DNA of 64,000 nt, from assembly GCA_964426945.1 (NCBI GenBank), contig CAYRSS010000006.1, positions 1 through 64,000 on the forward strand, written 5' to 3'. The stretch comes from CAYRSS01 sp964426945 (GTDB lineage Bacteria > Planctomycetota > Phycisphaerae > UBA1845). The translations under genes were made by a program, and so were the position numbers. Below the pieces are notes generated by a model. It searched no databases. It was not told where the DNA came from and saw only the letters and a program-made list of their open reading frames with translations. This document shows, one piece after another, positions 1 to 8,328 of the stretch (the stretch's first letter is position 1; each line of letters opens with the position of its first letter).

Positions 1-1367
1 AGGATCGCCTGGTGGACCGAGTCGCGGCCCATCTTGGCGCTGCCGCCGGCCGAATCACCCTCGACGAGGAACAGCTCGCTCGCCTCTGGATCCTTGCTGC
101 GACAGTCGGCCAGCTTGTTGGGCAGGCCGAAGCTGCCCATCGCGCTCTTGCGCGACAGTTCACGCGCTTTGCGCGCCGCTTCGCGCGCCTGAGCCGCCTG
201 CACACCCTTCAGGATGATCTTCTTCGCGTCGGCGGGGTGTTCCTCGAAGTAGGTCGCCAGTTGCTCACCGACGATCTGCTGCACCACCGTTTCCGCCTCG
301 GGGTTGATCAGGCGGACTTTGGTCTGGGCCTCGACCTTCAGATCGCGGATCTTGACCGAAACGATCGCCACCAGCCCCTCGCGCCAGTCGTCACCCGTGA
401 TGACCGTGTCGCCCTTGATCAGGTTGTTCTTCTTCGCGTAGTTGCCGGCGACGCGGGCCACGGCGGTCTTGAGGCCGGACAGGTGCGTGCCGCCGAAGAT
501 GTTGTGAATGTTGTTGGCGAAGCAGAGGATGTTCTCGGTGTAGCTGTCGGTGAACAGCAGCGCCGCCTCGACGGCGACGGCCTGCTCGGTGTCCTCGCCC
601 TTGATGAGGATGATGTCCTTGTGCAGCGGCGCGGCGCCCTCGGCCAGGTGCTCCACGTAGTCGCGCAGCCCCTTCTCGTAGCAGTACTCCGCCTCCTGAC
701 CGGTGCGGTCGTCGATGATGCTCATCCGCAGGCTGGTGTTGAGGTAAGCCAGCTCGCGGACGCGCTTGGCGACGGTGTCGAACTTGAACTCGCAATCCGA
801 GAAGATCTTCGGATCGGGCTTGAACTCGACCGAAGTGCCGCGCTGACCGGTGAACCCCTCGGACACTTCGAGCCGCTGGGTCACGTCGCCCGCGCTGAAG
901 CCCATGGTGTAGCGCTTGCCGTCGCGGAAGACCTCGGCCTTCATCCGTTCGGAAAGGGCGTTGACGATGCTCACACCCAGCCCGTGCAGACCGCCCGAGA
1001 CCTTGTAGCTGCTCTTGTCGAATTTGCCGCCGGCGTTGAGCACGGTCATGACGATTTCGAGGGCCGACTTGCCGTCGAGCTTGGGATCTTCGTGGCGCAT
1101 GGGGCCGACGGGAATGCCGCGGCCGTTGTCCGTCACGCGGCAGGTACCGTCCGCGCCGAGCCGCACCGAAATGGTGTCGCAGTATCCCGCGAGCGCCTCG
1201 TCGACCGCGTTGTCGAGCACCTCCCACACGAGGTGATGAAGGCCGGCCGACGACGTGCCGCCGATGTACATGCCCGGGTTCTTGCGGACGGCCTGGAGTC
1301 CTTCCAGGACGACAATACTCGACTCGTCGTAACGTGGCTCGGTAGGTTGCATCAAGGTCGTTTCCAT
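1..1367 (-). CDS. gyrB: DNA gyrase subunit B (3' part outside window)
   Basis: ATPase subunit of DNA gyrase, which introduces negative supercoils with GyrA. About 455 residues are visible. They include the N-terminal motif NPGMYIGGTS, the GHKL N-box EVLDNAVDEALAGY, the ATP-lid stretch GGLHGLGVSIVNALSERM, the transducer domain, and the start of the TOPRIM domain (LVEGDSAGGSAK) just before the window edge. The chosen ATG at 1367 gives METTLMQP and has GGAAAG about 8 bases upstream. A second in-frame ATG at 1352 (MQPTEP) is possible. It is the last gene of the dnaA-dnaN-dciA-gyrB series, separated from dciA by 146 bases. The carboxy end lies outside the window. Confidence 0.96.
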   Translation of the reverse strand, partial: METTLMQPTEPRYDESSIVVLEGLQAVRKNPGMYIGGTSSAGLHHLVWEVLDNAVDEALAGYCDTISVRLGADGTCRVTDNGRGIPVGPMRHEDPKLDGKSALEIVMTVLNAGGKFDKSSYKVSGGLHGLGVSIVNALSERMKAEVFRDGKRYTMGFSAGDVTQRLEVSEGFTGQRGTSVEFKPDPKIFSDCEFKFDTVAKRVRELAYLNTSLRMSIIDDRTGQEAEYCYEKGLRDYVEHLAEGAAPLHKDIILIKGEDTEQAVAVEAALLFTDSYTENILCFANNIHNIFGGTHLSGLKTAVARVAGNYAKKNNLIKGDTVITGDDWREGLVAIVSVKIRDLKVEAQTKVRLINPEAETVVQQIVGEQLATYFEEHPADAKKIILKGVQAAQAREAARKARELSRKSAMGSFGLPNKLADCRSKDPEASELFLVEGDSAGGSAKMGRDSVHQAI

Positions 1368-1513
1368 GTCGGCTTTCCGTCAGCCCTCCGGCGATGGCCG
1401 TGCTGACCGGCCTGCGGCGACGCTCTCGAAAGGCAACGCCGCGGCAATCGAACTCATTTTCCGCACACGCGGCGCGTTCATCCGTGAACCGCCGCCCGGA
1501 CCGCCCCGCGCCA

Positions 1514-1885
1514 TCAGGCGCCGGGAATCTCGCAGCCTTCGTCGCCCGGCTCGAACACGATCCGAGCCGGACCCCGCCCGCCCAGCACGCGCGGCAGCGC
1601 CTCGCGAAGCTCCATCGCCCAGCGGCGACGCAGCGGAAAGATCATTCCCACGTCGGACACAGCCAGCACCAGCTCGCCGCGTTCATATCGCACGACGCGG
1701 CAGCAGCGGCGAAACTCGTCATCCACGATCCCGCCGAGCACCTGCGCCATTCGCGCCGGGCCGCGGGCGGGCGCCCGCTCAAGCCGGCGGATCAGCGACG
1801 ACGCCACATCACCCAGCGGCCGGGCCCGCCGCGACGACGAGCGGTTGCGCATGATCCACGCAAGACGGTCGCTGCGGTCGGTCAT
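1514..1885 (-). CDS. dciA: DUF721/DciA-family protein, probable helicase loader
   Basis: A 123-residue basic protein beginning MTDRSDRLAWIMRN. It has the DUF721 pattern: a short basic N-terminal part, then a compact domain with VLGGIVDDEFRRCCRVVRYERGEL and an ending in RWAMELREALPRVLGG. DciA proteins load or stimulate the replicative helicase DnaB in bacteria lacking DnaC/DnaI-type loaders. The position supports the call: it starts 26 bases after dnaN and precedes gyrB, the usual place for dciA. recF, which often lies between dnaN and dciA, is absent. Family assignment rests on length, composition and synteny more than on an invariant motif. Confidence 0.8.
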   Translation of the reverse strand: MTDRSDRLAWIMRNRSSSRRARPLGDVASSLIRRLERAPARGPARMAQVLGGIVDDEFRRCCRVVRYERGELVLAVSDVGMIFPLRRRWAMELREALPRVLGGRGPARIVFEPGDEGCEIPGA

Positions 1886-1911
1886 GACGTCAGGCCTCCC
1901 GGTGGCGCCGG

Positions 1912-3006
1912 CTACAGGCTCACCGGCATGACGACGTACTGCATATCCTCCGGCACGCGGACCACGCCCGGCCGGTTCGATTCCTTGAAGGCGAATTCGA
2001 TCGTCTCCGTGTGCGCCACGCGCAGCACGTCGAGCAGAAACACCGGGTTGAACCCGATCTCCTGCGGCTCGCCCTTGTACTCCACCGGCAGCGAGATGCT
2101 CGCCTCGCCCTGCTCCGGGGCACGGCTGGTGATCGTCAGCCGGTTGTCGCCGAACGCAAGGCGCACCCCCTTGCTCTCTTCGTTGGTGAGCAGGGCGGCG
2201 CGCTTCAGCGCGCTCTGGAAGTCGGCCAGTCCCAGGTGCACCCGGTGGCGCAGGTCGGTCGGGATGACTTCCTGGTACTTGGGGAACTTGCCCTCGACCA
2301 GGTTGGTCGTCAGCGTGGCGGGGCCGGCGCGGAAGAGCGCCTGGTTCTCGGTCAGCCGCACGGTGACCGGCGTGGCCGGGTCGACCGCGAGGCGGGTCAG
2401 GATGTTGAGCGCTTTGACCGGGATAATCACCGACGTGGCGCCGCCGGCGCCGCCGGTCACGGCGATCGTCCCGCAGGAGAGCCGGCGGCCGTCCGTTGCG
2501 GCCATCGTCAGCTTCTCCCCCGACACCTCCCACAGCACGCCGTTGATCGCGAAACGCGAGCTCTCCCGGGCGGCGGCGAAGGAGGTCCACTCGACCAGCC
2601 GCCGGACCTCGCCGAAGGTCACGGTGAATCCCGCGGCCCCCTCCGCCGAGGCCACCGGCGGGAAGTCCTCCGGGTCCTGGCAGACCACCTGGAAGTGGCT
2701 GTCCGCCCCGCGGAGGTGGAGCTTGCTGCCGGCCATCTCCAGGTCGAGCCGGTCGTCCGGCGCGTCGCGGACGATGCTGGCGATCTTGTCGGCGGAGACC
2801 AGCGTGTCGCCGGGCTGGGTAACCTCGACGTGGCTGACCGCGTAGCGGACGCCGATCTCCTGGTCGGTGGCGGTCAGGAGGATGAAGTCGGAGTTCGCCT
2901 CGATCCGCACACACTGGAGGATCGGCTTGGGGGTCCGAGCGGCGACCACGCTGCCGACCACGGCCAGAGCCTCAGCCATTTCCTGGCGACTGAATTGCAC
3001 TTTCAT
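1912..3006 (-). CDS. dnaN: DNA polymerase III sliding clamp (beta subunit)
   Basis: The ring-shaped processivity factor of the replicative polymerase, 364 residues, the usual size. It starts MKVQFSRQEMAEALAVVGSV and ends in the typical clamp tail YVVMPVSL. Internal hallmarks include LLTATDQEIGVRY, FAINGVLWEV, ATDGRRLSCG and GFNPVFLLDVLR. An in-frame GTG lies four codons earlier at 3018, but the ATG at 3006 is preferred because GAGGTG sits 9 bases upstream and MKVQF is a normal clamp start. It lies downstream of dnaA in the same direction, with a 323-base spacer. Confidence 0.97.
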   Translation of the reverse strand: MKVQFSRQEMAEALAVVGSVVAARTPKPILQCVRIEANSDFILLTATDQEIGVRYAVSHVEVTQPGDTLVSADKIASIVRDAPDDRLDLEMAGSKLHLRGADSHFQVVCQDPEDFPPVASAEGAAGFTVTFGEVRRLVEWTSFAAARESSRFAINGVLWEVSGEKLTMAATDGRRLSCGTIAVTGGAGGATSVIIPVKALNILTRLAVDPATPVTVRLTENQALFRAGPATLTTNLVEGKFPKYQEVIPTDLRHRVHLGLADFQSALKRAALLTNEESKGVRLAFGDNRLTITSRAPEQGEASISLPVEYKGEPQEIGFNPVFLLDVLRVAHTETIEFAFKESNRPGVVRVPEDMQYVVMPVSL

Positions 3007-3329
3007 CGCTTGGGGCACCTCGATGCACAGGGCAGGGCCCTGCTTAGATAAGAATGATCAGTCAGTGCGCTATCGTACCTCGTCATAAGGCCGGTGAAAA
3101 CCGACAAACAGCGGCCTTCCGCCGTTGCAACCTCCGGTTCCTGCAGAGGTTCGAGACGATTCACCACACCGGCCGCCTGACAGATTCCTGTTGGATTCGC
3201 TGTGATCATCCGGCCCGCAATTCACCGGTGCCACGGCGGTCGGATCGCGAGCCGCAGATGCGGGTCGCCAATTCACACGGAGCTCCGCCCGCGGATCCCC
3301 GTGAGTTTTCGCGGAATCACAGCCCCGGC
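3007..3329. other. dnaA-dnaN intergenic spacer
   Basis: This 323-base spacer holds no convincing gene. On the minus strand a weak promoter for dnaN may be present: TTTTCA, 17 bases, TACGAT, followed by a perfect 12-base palindrome GCAGGGCCCTGC at 3032-3043, 26 bases before the dnaN start. A few 7/9 matches to the DnaA box occur (TTCACCACA near 3160; CAATTCACA near 3270), but they are scattered and imperfect. There is no AT-rich unwinding element, so origin function is not supported by inspection alone. Confidence 0.4.
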
Positions 3330-4643
3330 TCAATGCGCGGTCCGGCGAACGTCCTCGACGATCTCGTGGACGATCGACCGGAGCTGGTGGTCGGTATCGA
3401 GTCGCTCGGCGATGGTGCGGTGGGCGTGAAGCACGGTGGTGTGATCCCGCCCGCCGAAGAACCCGCCGATCTCCTCGAAGCTCCGCTGCGTGACTTCGCG
3501 CGTGACGTACATGCACACGTGGCGCGGCAGCGTGACCGACTTGGCCCGTTTCTTGCTTTGCAGATCCGCGACGCTGACTTCCATCCGCCCGGCGACAACC
3601 TCCATGATCGCGGCGATGGGCGGCGTGCGCAGCGAACCCTCCCCGATGGCCCGGCGGGCCAGTTCAAAGGTGATGGGCTTCTCCTCCGCCTGGCTCATGG
3701 CGTCCAGACGGGTCAGCGCCCCCTCCAGCTCGCGGACGTTGCCGTCGATTCGCGAAGCAATCAGCTGTACGACGTCGTCGGCCACCTCGATGCAGCGCAT
3801 GGCCGCCTTCCGACGGACGATGGCGATGCGCGTCTCGAGGCAGGGGCGATCGAGGACGCTGACCAGCCCCGAGTGAAACCGGCTGATCAGTCGCTGCTCA
3901 AGCCGGGGAATGTCGCCCGGGGAGCAGTCGGCCGAGAGCACGATCTGCTTGCCCGCCTGCACAAGCGTGTTGAACGTGTGAAAGAACTCCTCCTGGCTGC
4001 GTTCCCGCGCCGACAGGAACTGGATGTCGTCGATCACGAGCAGGTCGGCTTCGCGGTAGCGCTGTCGGAAGCGGTGCATCGCCCCCTGCTCGAACGCCTC
4101 CATGTAGTCGTTGGCGAAGGTTTCACACGACAGGTAGAAGCAGCGCCGCTCCGGGGCGGCTGCTGTCACCTGGTGACAGATCGCCTGCAGAAGGTGGGTC
4201 TTGCCCAGCCCCACCGAGCCGTACAGGAAGAGCGGATTGTACGTTCGCCCCGGGTCGCGGGCCACCGCCAGCGACGACGCGTGCGCCAGGCGATTGCAGG
4301 GGCCCGTGACGAAGTTGTCGAACGTAAGCTCGGGCATCAGCCGCGGGCGCAGGTGGGCCGACTCCTCGGCGATGGCGGCGTCGGCGGGATCATCCTGCTC
4401 GGCGGCGAACTCGACCGAGACCAGCCGCCCCGTGGCGGCCATAGCGGCCTCGCTGAAGGCGTTCCGACAGTGGTTCTCGAGGTATCGCGCCTGGGCTCCG
4501 TTGGCCGCGCGGATCGCGAGCACCCCGCCCCGGAGGGCCGTGGGAGCCAGCTGCGTGAACCAGGCGCGAACGACCTGCGGGTGCGTGAGGCGGATCTGCG
4601 CGAGCAGGTCACTCCACATGCTGGCGGACAATCCCGATTCCAT
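3330..4643 (-). CDS. dnaA: Chromosomal replication initiator DnaA
   Basis: The initiator ATPase that binds DnaA boxes and opens oriC. The 437-residue protein has a short domain I (MWSDLLAQIRLTHPQVVRAWF), a linker, and the AAA+ core with Walker A GSVGLGKTH at about 142-150 and Walker B LLVIDDIQFLS at about 201-211. The C-terminal helix-turn-helix carries the family signature GGRDHTTVLHAHRTI. The ATG at 4643 gives MESGLSASMW with a weak GGGGA element upstream; an internal ATG at 4619 (MWSDLL) is the alternative. It heads the dnaA-dnaN-dciA-gyrB series and is divergent from the topoisomerase VI B gene. Confidence 0.97.
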   Translation of the reverse strand: MESGLSASMWSDLLAQIRLTHPQVVRAWFTQLAPTALRGGVLAIRAANGAQARYLENHCRNAFSEAAMAATGRLVSVEFAAEQDDPADAAIAEESAHLRPRLMPELTFDNFVTGPCNRLAHASSLAVARDPGRTYNPLFLYGSVGLGKTHLLQAICHQVTAAAPERRCFYLSCETFANDYMEAFEQGAMHRFRQRYREADLLVIDDIQFLSARERSQEEFFHTFNTLVQAGKQIVLSADCSPGDIPRLEQRLISRFHSGLVSVLDRPCLETRIAIVRRKAAMRCIEVADDVVQLIASRIDGNVRELEGALTRLDAMSQAEEKPITFELARRAIGEGSLRTPPIAAIMEVVAGRMEVSVADLQSKKRAKSVTLPRHVCMYVTREVTQRSFEEIGGFFGGRDHTTVLHAHRTIAERLDTDHQLRSIVHEIVEDVRRTAH

Positions 4644-4923
4644 GCACGTCCCCGGCAGTGTTCACAAGCTCGCCCGCGAGGCCCGCGCCGCACCTCGCGC
4701 TCACGGAATGAATCCGTAAGTTGTTTATTTTCAACATGTTACGGACCGGCCGATTGCCTCGGTCCGCAACGGTGCATTCTACCACGCCGCCCGGCTTTCG
4801 CCAGCCCTTTGTGTGCCGGTGCGCTGCCGGAATCGGCACCCGCCGCGCTGGAAGCCCGGCGGCATCGGGTCTATGATGCCCGCCGGCAAACGCAAACGGA
4901 TTCTCATCGAGGGAGAGCCACGG
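4644..4923. promoter_or_regulatory. dnaA / topoVI-B divergent promoter region with dyad
   Basis: A 280-base divergent spacer. Its AT-rich centre (4711-4742) is unusual for this GC-rich window and forms an interrupted dyad: CCGTAA and GTTG on the left, CAAC and TTACGG on the right, around TTTATTTT. A second dyad, ACGGA-ATGAA-TCCGT, lies at 4703-4717. On the minus strand TTGAAA in this segment could serve as a -35 for dnaA. GTGTTCACA near 4664-4672 matches the DnaA box at 7 of 9 positions. Autoregulation of dnaA or part of the origin is possible, but not demonstrated. Confidence 0.4.
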
Positions 4924-6858
4924 ATGGCCCACGGGAAGACCGCCGCACCGCGCCCGGCCGATCAGCAACTGGCCCTGGGTTTCGAAGACACCGCCGACAC
5001 CGCCACTGCGACCATGCCCGACGACGACGCAGACTCCGATCAGCCCGCCCGTTCGAAGCGCGCTGCCAAAACCCCCGCCCGCGGGGCGACCGCCGAGAGC
5101 ATGGCGAAGATGCAGCGGGAGATTTCAGTCTCCGAGTTCTTTGCCAAGAATCGCCATCTTCTCGGTTTTGACAACAAGCGCAAAGCGCTGCTGACCGCCG
5201 TCAAGGAGGCGGTCGACAACAGCCTCGACGCCTGCGAGGAGGCCGGGATTCTGCCGGAAATCGAGGTCTGGGTCCGCCAGTCGGATCAGGACCGATTCGT
5301 GATGACCGTGCGCGACAACGGGCCGGGCATCGTGAAGCAGCAGATTCCCAACGTGTTTGGCAAGCTGCTCTACGGGTCGAAGTTTCACCGGCTGAAGATG
5401 TCGCGCGGCCAGCAGGGCATCGGCATCTCCGCCGCGGGCATGTACGGCCTTATTACCACGGGCAAGCCGGTAGTCATCACCAGCCGGACGTCGGCGCGCT
5501 CCGCGGCCCATCGCTACCGTCTGGCCATCGACACCAAGAAGAACCGCCCCGACATCATCGACGAAGACACGGTGGACGTGGACTGGGCGCACGGGACCGA
5601 GGTGAGCATCGAGATGGCGGCCTCGTACAACAAGGGCCGCGCGAGCGTCGACGAGTATCTTGAGCTGACCGCGATCGCCAACCCGCACGCGCACTTCACC
5701 TATCATCCGCCGGTGGGCGCGACCACCGAGTTCACCCGCGGCACGCAGGAACTGCCCCGGGAAACGAAGGAGATCAAGCCGCATCCCTACGGCATCGAAC
5801 TCGGCACGCTGATGAAGATGCTCAAGGAGACGGAGAGCAAACAGGTCGGCGCGTTTCTCCAGGCCGAGTTTTCGCGCGTGAGCGGGCCGATCGCAAAGCA
5901 GGTCTGCACGCAGGCGGGCATGACTTCTTCGACCTGGGTGGCGTCGGTGACGCCGCCGATGGCGGAGAAACTCTACACCGCGCTGCAGGCGGCGAAGCTC
6001 AAGGCGCCGTCAACCGACTGCCTGGCGCCGATCGGGGCGCAGGCGATCCTGACCGGCCTGCTGCGCGGCATCAAGGCGGAGTTCTACACCGCCAGCACGC
6101 GCCCGCCGACTGTTTATCGCGGCAACCCGTTTCAGATCGAGGTCGGCCTGGCCTACGGCGGCGACCTCGGCAGCGACCGCCACGACACTGACGAAGAGGG
6201 CAACGCGAGCGGCGCGTCCGACGAGGCCCAGGCCCGCGTCATCCGCTTCGCCAACCGGGTGCCCCTGCTCTATCAGCAGAGCTCGTGCTCGCTCTTCAAG
6301 GCGGTGTGCGAGACCAACTGGAGCAACTACACCCTGCCGCAGTCGAGCGGCAGCTTGCCGCGGGCGCCGATGGTGATCTTCATCCACATGGCCAGCGTGT
6401 GGGTGCCCTTCATCTCCGAGAGCAAGGAGGCGATCGCCGACTACGACGAGATCCGCAAGGAAATCAAGCTCGCCCTGACCGAGTGCGGCCGGCGGCTGGG
6501 GCTGCTGCTGCGTCGCAAGCGTCGCAAGGCGGACTACACCCGCCGGCGCGACGTGTTCACGCGGTACATCGAGGAAGTGGTCGAAGCCGCGCGGTCGATG
6601 GCCACGTTCAACAAAGACGAGTTCCGCCGCAACCTCATCTCGCTGGCCGCCTCGCACACCGAGCAGGCGGACATGCAGTTCGACGAACACGGCAAGATCG
6701 TGAAAAAGAAGCAGCTTCCCGGCAACGACCTGGGGCTGGCCGATACGATCATCGTCGACCGCGGCGGCGCGGAGCCGTCGCCGGAAACACTTTTCGAGGA
6801 GGGTGAGGAGCCCGCCCGCCCCGCCCGCGGGAAGGGGAAGCGGCCCCGCTCAGCTTGA
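4924..6858 (+). CDS. top6B: DNA topoisomerase VI subunit B-like ATPase
   Basis: ATPase subunit of a type IIB topoisomerase, 644 residues. A charged, low-complexity N-terminal extension (about 60 residues) precedes the GHKL domain: N-box KEAVDNSLDACEE (E95, N99), DxGxG motif VRDNGPGI and glycine loop SRGQQGIGISAAGM. An H2tH-like segment and transducer domain follow (NRVPLLYQQSSCSLFKAV). The frame is open from 4813, but ATG 4924 has GGGAGAG at good spacing and starts MAHGKTAAPR. The catalytic A subunit, normally adjacent in archaea, is not next door: a tRNA gene follows. The lysine/arginine-rich tail may bind DNA. Confidence 0.9.
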   Translation: MAHGKTAAPRPADQQLALGFEDTADTATATMPDDDADSDQPARSKRAAKTPARGATAESMAKMQREISVSEFFAKNRHLLGFDNKRKALLTAVKEAVDNSLDACEEAGILPEIEVWVRQSDQDRFVMTVRDNGPGIVKQQIPNVFGKLLYGSKFHRLKMSRGQQGIGISAAGMYGLITTGKPVVITSRTSARSAAHRYRLAIDTKKNRPDIIDEDTVDVDWAHGTEVSIEMAASYNKGRASVDEYLELTAIANPHAHFTYHPPVGATTEFTRGTQELPRETKEIKPHPYGIELGTLMKMLKETESKQVGAFLQAEFSRVSGPIAKQVCTQAGMTSSTWVASVTPPMAEKLYTALQAAKLKAPSTDCLAPIGAQAILTGLLRGIKAEFYTASTRPPTVYRGNPFQIEVGLAYGGDLGSDRHDTDEEGNASGASDEAQARVIRFANRVPLLYQQSSCSLFKAVCETNWSNYTLPQSSGSLPRAPMVIFIHMASVWVPFISESKEAIADYDEIRKEIKLALTECGRRLGLLLRRKRRKADYTRRRDVFTRYIEEVVEAARSMATFNKDEFRRNLISLAASHTEQADMQFDEHGKIVKKKQLPGNDLGLADTIIVDRGGAEPSPETLFEEGEEPARPARGKGKRPRSA

Positions 6859-6882
6859 AATCCGGTCGCGATGGTGTACGCT
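6855..6882 (+). promoter_or_regulatory. Possible tRNA-Met promoter
   Basis: TTGAAA (6855-6860), a 16-base spacer and TACGCT (6877-6882). The -35 overlaps the stop codon of the topoisomerase gene and the -10 lies 57 bases before the tRNA. The -10 matches consensus at only three positions. Confidence 0.3.
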
Positions 6883-6939
6883 GGTCGGGCTGGATGCAGC
6901 AGGGCGGCGGCCACGTCTCCCGGTGGCGTTCCCGCAGAT

Positions 6940-7014
6940 GGCGGCGTAGCTCAGTTGGTTTAGAGCGTGGGATTCATAACCCCAAGGTCCCCGGTTCGAG
7001 CCCGGGCGCCGCTA
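6940..7014 (+). tRNA. tRNA-Met (anticodon CAT), elongator type
   Basis: A complete 75-base cloverleaf: acceptor GGCGGCG with CGCCGCT (G-U at the first pair), D-arm GCTC...GAGC, anticodon loop TTCATAA, variable loop AGGTC, T-arm CCCGG-TTCGAGC-CCGGG and discriminator A. CCA is not encoded. The closing pair of the anticodon stem is an A-C mismatch (A31-C39). It lacks the three G-C pairs of an initiator anticodon stem, so elongator tRNA-Met is favoured. A CAT anticodon could also belong to a tRNA-Ile modified at C34. Confidence 0.93.
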
Positions 7015-7067
7015 GTTTCCCTTTCCGATATACGACCTCGCCCGCGACCTGGGCTGTCGCTGTGCGC

Positions 7068-7601
7068 TCAGTTCATGGGCACCGAGCTGCTCGTGGGGAA
7101 GATCTGCAGCCTGTCACCATTCACCACGATGTCGCAGATCGTCTGCGTCGAGGTTTCGGTGAAGTAAGCGGCGCGCTCGCCCTTTTCGGATCCGAAGAGA
7201 ATGCAGAAGAATCCGCGCTGAAGCTTGTTGCCCTCAATGTCCCAGCCGGTGAAGCGGCTGTCGTTCAGGGTCCAGATCAGTTCGCCGGCCTCGGCATCGA
7301 AGCGGACGACCTCGCCGTCGATGTCCCGCGCGTCGTTGGTCCGGAATCCTCCGTCCGGATCTTCGAAGATGACCAGCCCCTCGATCAGGCTTTCGTTGTC
7401 GTTGTCCGGCGACAGGTTGTCATTGGCCGCCGCGTTGTCGTTGGCGTTCTGCGGTGCGTTATCATTCGCGTCGGGCGCATTGTCGTTGGCGTTTGCGGCG
7501 GTGTTGTCGTTGCTGTTCTCGTTGGTCGGTGTCGGCGACACGGCGCACGAGCAAACCACCAGCATCAACCCGGCCCCCACCCATCGCATTCTGAAGCTCA
7601 T
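7068..7601 (-). CDS. Putative lipoprotein with NDN-repeat linker
   Basis: About 177 residues. The N-terminus MSFRMRWVGAGLMLVVCSC is a lipoprotein signal peptide. The mature part opens with a roughly 45-residue low-complexity linker of ANDN/NDN units rich in Asn, Asp and Ala, followed by a small folded domain (EGLVIFEDPDGGFRTNDARD to the C-terminus). The ATG at 7601 is preferred over that at 7619 because a GGGGGA element precedes it and the signal peptide then starts cleanly. Such Asn/Asp linkers are common in exported planctomycete proteins. No function can be assigned. It is transcribed convergently towards the tRNA gene. Confidence 0.75.
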   Translation of the reverse strand: MSFRMRWVGAGLMLVVCSCAVSPTPTNENSNDNTAANANDNAPDANDNAPQNANDNAAANDNLSPDNDNESLIEGLVIFEDPDGGFRTNDARDIDGEVVRFDAEAGELIWTLNDSRFTGWDIEGNKLQRGFFCILFGSEKGERAAYFTETSTQTICDIVVNGDRLQIFPTSSSVPMN

Positions 7602-7695
7602 CCGGTTGTCATCCCCCATCGTGGTCCACGGTACGGAGCGGCGCTCCGCGGCGGAGGATCATATCAGAACACCCCCGCCCTGTCTGCGGCGCCGC

Positions 7696-8169
7696 TCAAT
7701 CGCCGAAGACGTCGATATCGACGTCAAAGTCGATCAGCACCGAGCTGTGGTCAAAGGTGAACCGGATCAGGCTGCCGCAGGAGAAGTCGTCGCCGTCGCG
7801 AAGCACGCCGGTGCTGACGGACGGTCCGATGCTGCCGACGACGTCCAGGTCGGCGTCGACAATGACCACCGCCTGAAGATCGTCGCACGGGCGGATGAAC
7901 GCCCGGCTTTCGCCCGGTTCGATGATTGTCTCGATGTGCTCGCCGTCGGCGATGATGACGCCCAGCGGGGCGAGCTGTTCATCATAGATGTACATGTCCA
8001 GCTCGACGTCGAATTCGCCGTCGTTGCGGAGCTCGATGGACGTGGTTCGCGTGATGTTACCGATGAGCCCGCAGCCCGACGCACCAGCCAGGGCGATGCC
8101 GCCGAAAGCGAGCGCGAGGGTGGCGGGTCTTCGGACGAAAGATCGAACGATGTTGCAGGCGCGGGTCAT
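7696..8169 (-). CDS. Putative lipoprotein, paralogue of the gene at 20811
   Basis: 157 residues starting MTRACNIVRSFVRRPATLAL with lipobox LAGASGC (Cys33). The mature domain is acidic and beta-rich (IELRNDGEFDVELDMYIYDE) and ends with DGDDFSCGSLIRFTF. The pattern F-[SR]-C-x-S-L-x-x-F-x-F recurs near the C-terminus of the lipoprotein at 20811-21443 (EFRCESLLIFRFEI), so the two appear to be members of one family. It probably sits in the periplasm or outer membrane. Its function is unknown. It lies upstream of the NDN lipoprotein on the same strand, and the two could be co-transcribed. Confidence 0.75.
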   Translation of the reverse strand: MTRACNIVRSFVRRPATLALAFGGIALAGASGCGLIGNITRTTSIELRNDGEFDVELDMYIYDEQLAPLGVIIADGEHIETIIEPGESRAFIRPCDDLQAVVIVDADLDVVGSIGPSVSTGVLRDGDDFSCGSLIRFTFDHSSVLIDFDVDIDVFGD

Positions 8170-8328
8170 GGGCCTGTACCTCCACAGATCGGGGAACGCT
8201 GCGGCATCGCGGCCGCGGACGATGGTTCATTCTTGGCGCCCCGCGCAACGGGATCAAGTCGTGCGGCGTCATGGACGGCACGGCGATCCCCCCTACAGCT
8301 TGTGGATTGCCCAGCTTACAATGCGCCG

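Noticed and set aside
12..1406. Long open frame on the plus strand opposite gyrB
   Set aside because: It is antisense to an unmistakable gyrB, rich in His/Arg/Val from GC-rich codon mirroring, and has no domain of its own. The same holds for the long antisense frames over dnaN, dnaA, yidC, sir and the hem genes.
3007..3329. Origin of replication between dnaA and dnaN
   Set aside because: Only scattered 7/9 DnaA-box matches and no AT-rich unwinding element were seen.
7400..7530. CRISPR-like repeat array
   Set aside because: The repetition encodes the NDN-rich linker of a lipoprotein; units are imperfect, codon-phased and have no spacers.
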